DNA of 8,037 nt, taken from NCBI GenBank assembly GCA_937872165.1, contig CALMOR010000179.1, positions 1 to 8,037 of the forward strand, written 5' to 3'. Source of the DNA: an uncultured Burkholderiales bacterium (GTDB lineage Bacteria > Pseudomonadota > Gammaproteobacteria > Burkholderiales > Burkholderiaceae_D). Each line of letters begins with the position of its first letter. The stretch's first letter is position 1. Shown here piece by piece: positions 1 through 8,037 of this stretch. The translations under genes were made by a program, and so were the position numbers. Under the pieces are notes generated by a model. That model did no database searches. It was not told the origin of the DNA and saw nothing but the letters and a program-made list of their open reading frames with translations.

Positions 1-622
1 ACGAACGGTCCCGGGACGCCTTCGGCGTGCGCGGCGCCACCGTCACGAACTCGCGCTCGAGGGCTTCGACGATCTGGCTGTAGCCGCTGCCGTGGAACGC
101 CTTCACGAGCAACGCGCCTCGCGGCTTCAGGTACCTGACCGCGAAATCGGTCGCCAGTTCGATGACGTGCTGCATGCGGGCCGCATCGGCCAGACCGACT
201 CCCGAGAGGTTGGGGGCCATGTCCGAAAGGACAAGGTCGACGCACCGGCCGTCGGGCGCCGCCGCGGTCAGTTCCGCGAGCCGCGCTTCGAGCTGCGCGA
301 GCACCTCTTCGTCGCGGAAGTCGCCGACGAGGAAGTCGACGTCGGCGATCGGTTCCATCGGCAGCAGGTCGAGCGCGACGATGCGGCCGTCGATGCCGCC
401 GGCACCGGTCTTCAGCCGTTCGCGGACGTACTGCGACCACGAGCCCGGCGCGGCGCCCAGGTCGACGACCACCGCACCCGGCACGATCAGGCGGTCGGCC
501 TCGTCGATCTCCTTCAGCTTGAACGCCGCGCGCGCGCGATACCCGTGCTTCTGCGCGAGCTTCACGTACGGATCGTTGATGTGATCGTGCAGCCACGACG
601 TGTTGAACTTGTTCTTCGCCAT
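1..622 (-). CDS. rlmE: RlmE (FtsJ/RrmJ) 23S rRNA 2'-O-methyltransferase, 3' end cut by window edge
   Basis: This SAM-dependent enzyme methylates the 2'-OH of U2552 (E. coli numbering) in the A-loop of 23S rRNA, a late step in 50S assembly. 207 residues are visible, starting at an ATG (620-622) with the family-like N-terminus MAKNKFNTSWLHDH. Visible landmarks are K35 in AFKLKEID, the SAM-binding motif DLGAAPGSW at 54-62, LPMEPI near 87-92, D134 in LSDMAPN, and K174 in LLVKAFHG. These give the K and D and second K of the family's K-D-K-E tetrad. The last visible residues, KASRDRS, correspond to the stretch just before the final glutamate (E. coli reads SRARSRE), so the missing part should be only a short C-terminus, since E. 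coli RlmE is about 209 residues. No clear Shine-Dalgarno sequence precedes the ATG. The gene diverges from yhbY across 76 bases. In related bacteria ftsH usually lies just downstream, here outside the window. Confidence 0.96.
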   Translation of the reverse strand, partial: MAKNKFNTSWLHDHINDPYVKLAQKHGYRARAAFKLKEIDEADRLIVPGAVVVDLGAAPGSWSQYVRERLKTGAGGIDGRIVALDLLPMEPIADVDFLVGDFRDEEVLAQLEARLAELTAAAPDGRCVDLVLSDMAPNLSGVGLADAARMQHVIELATDFAVRYLKPRGALLVKAFHGSGYSQIVEALEREFVTVAPRTPKASRDRS

Positions 623-638
623 TGCCCGCGCCGTTGCT

Positions 639-647
639 TGTTATGCT
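639..647 (+). promoter_or_regulatory. possible extended -10 element for yhbY in the rlmE/yhbY divergent spacer
   Basis: TGTTATGCT reads as TGn followed by TATGCT, which matches the sigma70 -10 consensus at four of six bases and carries the extended -10 TG. No good -35 is visible at 16-18 bases. It lies in the most AT-rich patch of an otherwise very GC-rich spacer (623-698). It would give yhbY a leader of about 45 bases. On the other strand the same patch reads CATAAC and could serve rlmE. This is motif reading only. Confidence 0.25.
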
Positions 648-698
648 CCGCGCCTTCGCGACGCCCGCCGTTCATCCATCGAAACGACCACGACCATC

Positions 699-1163
699 AT
701 GCCGCAGTCCCTCACGCCGTCCGAGCGGAAGACGCTCAAGGCCCGCGCCCACGCGCTGGACCCGGTGGTCCTGGTCGGCGACGCGGGCCTCACCGCGGCC
801 GTGCTGGCGGAGATCGACCGCAGCCTCGCGGCCCATGAACTGATCAAGGTCCGGGTCGCCGGCGACGACCGCGACGCGCGCCTCGCGATGCGCGACCGCG
901 TCGTCGACGAACTGTCGGCCGCGGCGGTGCAGACCATCGGCAAGCTCCTCGTCTTCTATCGCCGCAAGCCCATCGCCGACGACGAGCCTCTGTTCCGCAC
1001 GCCCAAGGCGGCGCGCAAGGGCGCCGCCCGCGGCGCGAAGCCGCGCGATCCGCTCAGCCGCGTCTCGACGCGCAAGGCGAAGACGGACGACAGTCCGCCC
1101 CGCACCGCGCGGGTCCGCAAGTCGGGCCAGCGATCGTCGAAGAAGGCGTTCCAGAACCGCTAG
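699..1163 (+). CDS. yhbY: YhbY-family CRM-domain RNA-binding protein (ribosome assembly factor) with basic C-terminal tail
   Basis: The product is a 154-residue protein of the CRS1/YhbY (CRM) family, whose bacterial members bind RNA and associate with 50S precursors. The CRM domain spans about residues 4-91. It has the N-terminal helix LTPSERKTLKARAHAL, the GxxG loop GDAG at 27-30 in VVLVGDAGLT, the core HELIKVRVAG at 46-55 and the closing strand IGKLLVFYRRKP at 80-91. The ATG at 699 is chosen because homology begins there; an upstream in-frame GTG at 600 would run back into rlmE and adds no recognisable sequence. E. coli YhbY ends near residue 97, whereas this protein continues with a 63-residue tail holding 19 Lys/Arg and only 6 acidic residues, probably disordered and RNA-contacting (inference). 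It converges on the DUF4149 gene, and the two stop codons overlap. RlmE, also a 50S factor, is its divergent neighbour. Confidence 0.93.
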   Translation: MPQSLTPSERKTLKARAHALDPVVLVGDAGLTAAVLAEIDRSLAAHELIKVRVAGDDRDARLAMRDRVVDELSAAAVQTIGKLLVFYRRKPIADDEPLFRTPKAARKGAARGAKPRDPLSRVSTRKAKTDDSPPRTARVRKSGQRSSKKAFQNR

Positions 1164-1615
1164 CCGTCCACCTTCGCGACGCCGTCGGTGTCGAGCAGCC
1201 GCCACGCGAGGATCAGCGCGCCGATCGACAGCAACAGGTGAAGGCCGCCGCCGATCGCGTGCAGGCTCGCGAACGACCCTGGCCAGCCGACGCCGCGGGC
1301 CCCGATCGCGGGCGCGATCCAGAACAGTTCCATCGCGGCGATGGCGAGCGACGCGCCGGCGAGCGACGCATCGAGTCGAGCGCGTCGCGACACCGTCGTG
1401 ACGACGACCGCGACCGCGATGACGGCCGCGGCGATCGCGATGCCGTACGCACCCATGAACGCGCGCCCCGCGATGCGACCCGCCAGCGCGCGATCGCCGG
1501 GCATGTCGTGGAAGACCATCGTCGCGATGCGCACCGAGAACAGCAGCGCGCCGACCGCAGCGGCGCAACAGAGCGACGCCGCCTGCCTCGCATACCTCGA
1601 CGCGCGCGGAGACAA
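1160..1615 (-). CDS. DUF4149-family integral membrane protein, probable TTG start
   Basis: This small membrane protein resembles the DUF4149 family, whose function is unknown and which commonly sits between greA and yhbY in Betaproteobacteria. From a TTG at 1613-1615 it is 151 residues long. Four hydrophobic segments are visible, at about residues 12-33, 56-75, 84-104 and 119-141. The family-like stretch RALAGRIAGRAF at 42-53 lies in the first loop. The start is uncertain. No ATG or GTG lies between the greA stop and the first membrane segment; later in-frame GTG and ATG codons fall inside that segment. TTG is therefore the only good candidate, and it has no clear ribosome binding site. The gap from the greA stop is 32 bases, so it is probably cotranscribed with greA. 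Its TAG stop shares the palindrome CTAG with the yhbY stop on the opposite strand. The family call is from sequence character and context. Confidence 0.82.
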   Translation of the reverse strand: MSPRASRYARQAASLCCAAAVGALLFSVRIATMVFHDMPGDRALAGRIAGRAFMGAYGIAIAAAVIAVAVVVTTVSRRARLDASLAGASLAIAAMELFWIAPAIGARGVGWPGSFASLHAIGGGLHLLLSIGALILAWRLLDTDGVAKVDG

Positions 1616-1647
1616 GGTCGATGCCGGAAGCGGGCCGCCGGGACGAA

Positions 1648-2124
1648 TCAGACGTAGCGGACCGAGAGGATCTCGTACTCGCGGACGCCGGCCGGCGCAT
1701 GCACTTCGGCGACGTCGCCTTCGACCTTGTTGATCAACGCGCGGGCGATGGGGCTCGAGATCGATATCTTGCCGAACTTGATGTCGGCCTCGTCGTCGCC
1801 GACGATCTGATAGACGACCTTCGAACTCGAGTCGAGGTCCTCGAGTTCGACCGTGGTGCCGAACACGACGCGCCCTTCGGCGTCGAGCGTCGCCGGGTCG
1901 ATCACCTGCGCATTGGACAGCTTGCCCTCGAGCTCCTGGATGCGGCCTTCGATGAATCCCTGGCGTTCCTTCGCCGCATCGTAATCGGCGTTCTCGGAGA
2001 GGTCGCCGTGCGCGCGGGCTTCGGCGATCGCGTTGATGACGGCGGGTCGTTCGACGGACTTCAACCGATGGAGCTCCTGCTTCATCAGTTCGGCGCCGCG
2101 GACGGTCAGTGGAATGGTGCTCAT
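1648..2124 (-). CDS. greA: Transcription elongation factor GreA
   Basis: GreA enters the RNA polymerase secondary channel and stimulates cleavage of backtracked RNA, rescuing arrested complexes. The product is 158 residues, the same length as E. coli GreA. The N-terminal antiparallel coiled coil covers about residues 1-75. At its tip is HGDLSENADYD with D41 and E44, the two acidic residues known to act in cleavage. The C-terminal FKBP-like domain runs from about 80 to 158 and ends EYEILSVRYV. The start is the ATG at 2122-2124, giving MSTIPLTVRGAELMK; an upstream ATG at 2196 would add 24 unrelated residues and overlap the leader hairpins. The ribosome binding site is weak (CTTCCCCCCGAC precedes the ATG). 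The gene follows carB by 127 bases that contain two hairpins, so it may be read through from carAB, driven by its own promoter, or both. Confidence 0.97.
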   Translation of the reverse strand: MSTIPLTVRGAELMKQELHRLKSVERPAVINAIAEARAHGDLSENADYDAAKERQGFIEGRIQELEGKLSNAQVIDPATLDAEGRVVFGTTVELEDLDSSSKVVYQIVGDDEADIKFGKISISSPIARALINKVEGDVAEVHAPAGVREYEILSVRYV

Positions 2125-2143
2125 GTCGGGGGGAAGTGACGGA

Positions 2144-2167
2144 CCGTCGAAGCGATGCTTCGCACGG
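2144..2167 (-). promoter_or_regulatory. small hairpin in the greA 5' leader
   Basis: CGAAGC pairs with GCTTCG around a 3-base loop (2148-2162), and the stem continues with CCGT/ACGG (2144-2147 with 2164-2167) after a one-base bulge at 2163. It ends about 20 bases upstream of the greA ATG on the greA transcript. It could affect greA translation or mark a pause or attenuation site. Only the base pairing is seen; the role is inferred. Confidence 0.3.
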
Positions 2168-2178
2168 CCACAAATGAC

Positions 2179-2216
2179 AGAGGTCGCTGCCGACAAGTCC
2201 GCCGGCAGCGACCTCT
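2179..2216 (-). terminator. strong 14-bp hairpin between carB and greA, possible intrinsic terminator or attenuator
   Basis: A perfect 14-base inverted repeat has arms AGAGGTCGCTGCCG at 2179-2192 and CGGCAGCGACCTCT at 2203-2216 around a 10-base loop. It lies 35 bases downstream of the carB stop. In the carB/greA direction the stem is followed by GTCATTTGTGG, a poor U tract, so termination may be partial or the hairpin may act as an RNA 3'-end stabiliser. In the opposite direction it is followed by TTTG. The position fits a terminator after carB that lets some transcripts pass into greA. Confidence 0.5.
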
Positions 2217-2251
2217 TTGAAGATCGCCCGGGGGCGACCGTGATGAGGGCG

Positions 2252-5521
<3,270 letters not shown>

Positions 5522-5532
5522 CGGTGTTCCGT

Positions 5533-5847
5533 TCAGCGCGCGCTCTGTTCTTCGCAGAGCTTTTCGGCGAGCGAGACGTAGGCGGCGAGTGTGTCCATCT
5601 TCAGCAGGGCGGGGCGCTCGTCGACTCGCGCTGCGTCTTCGAGCGGCTCCACGACGACGCGGCATTCGCTCGCCAGCAGGTCGAACTGCGTTCCATACGA
5701 CTGCTCACGGTAGTCGTCGACGGGAACGCGGTCGGTGAGGAAGGCGAGGTTCCCGGGACCGACGTCCGATCCCGACCGACGGACTCGCCCCTCGAGACCT
5801 TCAGGCGTCGACGTGAACGACCGGACCGGTCCGCTGCCGTCCGCCTT
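5533..5847 (-). pseudogene. C-terminal remnant of a DUF6624-like protein between carA and carB
   Basis: The minus-strand frame that contains carA stays open after the carA stop, down to a TGA at 5533-5535. The last 77 codons (5536-5766) read as a convincing protein. Landmarks are NLAFLTDRV, then QSYGTQFDLL about 10 residues on, VVEPLEDAARVDER, and the end LAAYVSLAEKLCEEQSAR. From memory this is the conserved C-terminal half of DUF6624 proteins (LAYLTDRV, Q.YGTQ, P.EDP..VD.RR, PL.EY), a family of unknown function with members of roughly 150-200 residues. The N-terminal half is missing. Codons between the carA stop and residue D (5764-5766) are not recognisable, and no ATG, GTG or TTG occurs in frame before the homologous part. 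The first in-frame GTG (5650-5652) and ATG (5596-5598) would leave only 39 and 21 residues. It is most likely a gene broken by a 5' deletion. Less likely alternatives are an unusual start codon, carA stop readthrough or an assembly error. Confidence 0.62.
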
Positions 5848-7023
5848 TCAACCACGCACCGCCTCCATCGACGCCACGAAGCGGTCGAACAGGTAGCCGA
5901 TGTCCTGCGGGCCCGGGCTCGCTTCGGGATGTCCCTGGAAACAGAACGCCGGCCGGTCGGTCCTCGCGAAGCCCTGCAACGAGCCATCGAACAGCGACAC
6001 GTGCGTGACGCGGCAGTTGGCCGGCAGCGACGCGGCGTCGACCGCGAAGCCGTGGTTCTGCGACGTGATCAGCACCTGCTTCGTGTCGAGATCCTGCACC
6101 GGATGGTTGGCGCCGTGATGGCCGAACTTCATCTTCAGCGTCCTCGCGCCGGACGCGAGCGCCATGATCTGGTGGCCGAGGCAGATGCCGAAGGTCGGCA
6201 GTCCGCGCTCGATCAGCGTCCGCGACGCTTCGATCGCGTAGTCGCAGGGCGCGGGATCGCCCGGACCGTTCGCGAGGAAGATGCCGTCCGGCTGCAGCGC
6301 GAGCGCCTCGTCGGCACTCGACTGCGCGGGCAGTACGGTGATCCGGCATCCGCGCGAAGCGAGCATCCGCAGGATGTTGTGCTTGACACCGTAGTCGAAG
6401 GCCACCACGTGGAAGCGCTGCGGCACGTCGGCGTCGTGGCGCTCGCCGAGCTTCCACACCGACGCGGTCCAGTCGTAGGGCCGGTCGACGCTCACGACCT
6501 TCGCGAGATCGAGACCCGCGAGGCCGGGGAAGCTCCGCGCCAGCGCGACGGCCTCCTCGACGTCCGCCTCGTCGCCTGTGCAGTCGGCGACGATCGCGCC
6601 GTTCTGCGCGCCCGTCGTGCGCAGCATCCGCGTGAGTCTGCGGGTGTCGATGCCGGCGATCGCCACGCAGCGCTCGGCCCGGAGGTAGTCCGACAGGCTG
6701 CGCTGCGAACGGAAGTTCGACACCACGCGCGGAAGGTCGCGGATGACGAGCCCGGCGGCATGCACGCGCATCGACTCGACGTCCTCGCCGTTGGTGCCGG
6801 TGTTGCCGATGTGGGGATAGGTCAGCGTCACGATCTGACGCGCGTAGCTCGGGTCGGTCAGGATCTCCTGGTAGCCGGTCATCGACGTGTTGAACACCAC
6901 CTCGCCGATGGACCGGCCCGGAGCGCCGATCGAGATGCCGCGGAAGACGGTGCCGTCGGCGAGCGCGAGGAGCGCGATGCCGCTCGCGTCGGGATCGGGC
7001 GGAAAGAATGCGGTCGGCAACAA
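5848..7023 (-). CDS. carA: Carbamoyl-phosphate synthase small (glutaminase) subunit CarA, TTG start
   Basis: CarA hydrolyses glutamine and passes ammonia through a tunnel to CarB. It is 391 residues from the TTG at 7021-7023, against about 382 in E. coli. The N-terminal CPSase domain begins ALLALADGTVFRG near 17-29 and includes GEVVFNTSMTGYQEILTDPSY at about 40-60. The C-terminal class I glutamine amidotransferase domain runs from about 203 to 385. It carries NGPGDP at 252-257, the nucleophile C281 in FGICLGHQ, and H365 and E367 in FQGHPEASPG, so the catalytic triad is complete. No ATG or GTG lies at the expected place: the open frame continues upstream to an ATG at 7284, but that extension is not CarA-like. 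Two adjacent TTG codons (7018-7023) fit the length, and AGGGG (7030-7034) lies six bases before the first. Downstream, carB is 326 bases away rather than adjacent, because the DUF6624 remnant intervenes. Confidence 0.96.
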   Translation of the reverse strand: MLPTAFFPPDPDASGIALLALADGTVFRGISIGAPGRSIGEVVFNTSMTGYQEILTDPSYARQIVTLTYPHIGNTGTNGEDVESMRVHAAGLVIRDLPRVVSNFRSQRSLSDYLRAERCVAIAGIDTRRLTRMLRTTGAQNGAIVADCTGDEADVEEAVALARSFPGLAGLDLAKVVSVDRPYDWTASVWKLGERHDADVPQRFHVVAFDYGVKHNILRMLASRGCRITVLPAQSSADEALALQPDGIFLANGPGDPAPCDYAIEASRTLIERGLPTFGICLGHQIMALASGARTLKMKFGHHGANHPVQDLDTKQVLITSQNHGFAVDAASLPANCRVTHVSLFDGSLQGFARTDRPAFCFQGHPEASPGPQDIGYLFDRFVASMEAVRG

Positions 7024-7029
7024 GAAGAA

Positions 7030-7034
7030 CCCCT
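7030..7034 (-). promoter_or_regulatory. ribosome binding site supporting the carA TTG start
   Basis: AGGGG on the minus strand, followed by the six-base spacer TTCTTC and then TTG TTG. This spacing supports 7023 as the carA start over the distant upstream codons. Confidence 0.5.
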
Positions 7035-7181
7035 GTCGTGGCCGGCCGTCTGCTGCGATCGTGCAGACCCGTGCCGTCCTCCTGGGGTCCACCTCCGAAG
7101 CATTCGTCGGGGCCGGCGAAGTGGTGGTCGGGAAGGAGCGGATCGGGAAAAGAAAGGAGTCGCGCGGGCGGTCGGCGGCTG

Positions 7182-7211
7182 AAGATAAACTTTCGGAGTA
7201 TACCGTGTCGA
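7182..7211 (-). promoter_or_regulatory. candidate sigma70 promoter for carA
   Basis: On the minus strand TCGACA (7206-7211) matches the -35 consensus TTGACA at five of six bases. An 18-base spacer follows, then TATCTT (7182-7187), matching TATAAT at four of six. Transcription would begin near 7175. A second -10-like sequence, TATACT, lies within the spacer but lacks a -35 partner. No arginine or pyrimidine operator can be recognised. Confidence 0.35.
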
Positions 7212-7282
7212 AGAAGGCGGCCGGCCGGTCGGCTGCTGCCGCACACTCGCATCCTCCACCCTTCCCTACAAGACGCCCGCCC

Positions 7283-8037
7283 ATGAACCAGCTCGATCAG
7301 TTGAAGCAGTACACCACCGTCGTCGCCGATACCGGCGACTTCGAAACGATGCGCGACTTCAAGCCGCAGGACGCGACCACCAACCCCTCGCTGATCCTGA
7401 AGGCGGTCGGGAAGGACGCATACAAGTCGCTCGTCCAGAGGGTCGTCGAGGAACACCGGAAGAAGGAGCCGGCCGACGTCATCGATCACCTGCTGATCGC
7501 GTTCGGCGCCGAGATCCTGAAGATCGTCCCGGGCCGCGTCTCGACCGAAGTCGACGCCCGCCTCTCGTTCGACACGGCCGCCTCGATCGCCAAGGCGCAC
7601 CAGCTGATGGCGCTCTACGACGCGCTCGGCATCGGCCGCGACCGCGTGCTGATCAAGATCGCGTCGACCTGGGAAGGCATCCGCGCGGTCGAGGCGCTCG
7701 AACGCGAAGGCATCCACTGCAACATGACGCTGATGTTCGGGATGCCGCAGGCGATCGAAGCGGCCGAGGCCGGCGCCACGCTGATCTCGCCGTTCGTCGG
7801 CCGCATCACCGACTGGTTCAAGAAGGCCGAGGGCAAGGAAGACTACGCTGCGACCGAAGACCCGGGAGTGGTGTTCGTCCGGGGCGTGTACGCGGCCTTC
7901 AAGAAGCTCGGCTATCCCACGCAGATCATGGGCGCGAGCTTCCGCAACGTCGGCCAGGTCCTCGGCCTCGCGGGCTGCGACCTGCTGACGATCAGCCCCG
8001 AGCTGCTGAAGAAGCTGACCGAGAGCGAGGACCGCGT
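7283..8037 (+). CDS. tal: Transaldolase, TalB type, 3' end cut by window edge
   Basis: Transaldolase moves a dihydroxyacetone unit from sedoheptulose 7-phosphate to glyceraldehyde 3-phosphate in the non-oxidative pentose phosphate pathway. The visible 251 codons start MNQLDQLKQYTTVVADTGD and follow E. coli TalB closely (317 residues, so roughly 65 are missing). The Schiff-base lysine is K125 in VLIKIASTW. Other active-site positions match TalB after a constant offset of seven: E89 in STEVDARLS, T149 in CNMTLMF, and S169 and R174 in SPFVGR. D16 in VADTGD and N34 in TTNPS are also present. The protein is therefore the long classical form and not the short TalC/fructose-6-phosphate aldolase type. 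No clear Shine-Dalgarno sequence precedes the ATG. It is transcribed away from carA and shares the 259-base promoter region with it. Confidence 0.97.
   Translation, partial: MNQLDQLKQYTTVVADTGDFETMRDFKPQDATTNPSLILKAVGKDAYKSLVQRVVEEHRKKEPADVIDHLLIAFGAEILKIVPGRVSTEVDARLSFDTAASIAKAHQLMALYDALGIGRDRVLIKIASTWEGIRAVEALEREGIHCNMTLMFGMPQAIEAAEAGATLISPFVGRITDWFKKAEGKEDYAATEDPGVVFVRGVYAAFKKLGYPTQIMGASFRNVGQVLGLAGCDLLTISPELLKKLTESEDR

Larger units (their letters stand above)
7024..7282. other. carA/tal divergent intergenic region (no gene)
   Basis: I see no credible protein in these 259 bases. An AT-richer island at about 7182-7204 stands out and contains the palindrome GTATAC (7198-7203), which gives TATA-like reads on both strands and probably marks divergent promoters. 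The carA side would have a leader of about 150 bases. That leader contains a 6-bp hairpin, GTCTGC with GCAGAC around nine bases (7048-7068), about 25 bases before the carA start, with no U tract. A plus-strand TATACC at 7199-7204 could be a tal -10, but I found no convincing -35 at the right distance. GGCCGGCC occurs at 7040-7047 and 7219-7226, which is unremarkable at this GC content. Confidence 0.6.

Noticed and set aside
2125..2196. A GreA N-terminal extension starting at 2196
   Set aside because: It would add 24 residues unlike GreA and translate through the leader hairpins; starting at 2124 gives the exact E. coli length.
5542..5560. Hairpin GCTCTG/CAGAGC just upstream of carB
   Set aside because: It is only 6 bp, with no U tract, and falls within the codons of the DUF6624-like segment, so coding sequence explains it.
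5522..5665. An upstream in-frame extension of CarB to an ATG at 5665
   Set aside because: The extra residues are Arg-rich and unlike any CarB. They overlap the DUF6624-like segment in another frame, and the ATG at 5521 matches the E. coli N-terminus with a GGAA site.
5822..5833. Perfect 12-base palindrome CGGACCGGTCCG just after the carA stop
   Set aside because: One or two such palindromes are expected by chance in about 8 kb, more in GC-rich DNA. There is no U tract or repeat partner, so I do not call it an operator or terminator.
5524..7182. A 552-codon plus-strand open frame opposite carA and the carA-carB gap
   Set aside because: It has an Arg/Asp/His-rich composition, no recognisable domain, and lies opposite the well-conserved carA.

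Overview
The window is GC-rich bacterial chromosome with housekeeping gene content. The gene order and the protein sequences (carA, carB, greA and a DUF4149 membrane protein on one strand, yhbY converging on them, rlmE diverging from yhbY) match a neighbourhood I know from Betaproteobacteria, where rlmE is usually followed by ftsH. The CarB allosteric-domain signature INTVEEKRNAI also looks betaproteobacterial. I cannot name a genus. There are no mobile elements, CRISPR arrays, rRNAs or tRNAs.

Layout from left to right. A minus-strand rlmE (23S rRNA 2'-O-methyltransferase) is cut by the left edge just before its last catalytic residue. A 76-base divergent spacer leads to plus-strand yhbY (CRM-domain ribosome-assembly protein) with a long basic tail. 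yhbY meets a minus-strand DUF4149 membrane protein tail to tail, and the two stop codons share one CTAG. Upstream on the minus strand come greA (transcript cleavage factor), a 127-base spacer with a strong 14-bp hairpin and a smaller second hairpin, and carB (large subunit of carbamoyl-phosphate synthetase). Between carB and carA lies a 326-base gap. It contains the C-terminal 77 residues of what looks like a DUF6624-family protein, in the carA frame and without a start codon. carA follows with a TTG start, then a 259-base divergent promoter region, then plus-strand tal (transaldolase), cut by the right edge.

The minus-strand genes look like one transcription unit, carA > DUF6624 remnant > carB > greA > DUF4149, perhaps partly uncoupled at the carB/greA hairpin. 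CarA and CarB form the enzyme feeding arginine and pyrimidine synthesis. GreA, YhbY and RlmE serve transcription and 50S ribosome maturation. Tal belongs to the non-oxidative pentose phosphate pathway.

Most of the window is ordinary and I see no new multi-gene system. The observation most worth a second look is the truncated DUF6624 coding segment inside the carAB operon. Next are the hairpin-bearing greA leader and the overlapping convergent stop codons.
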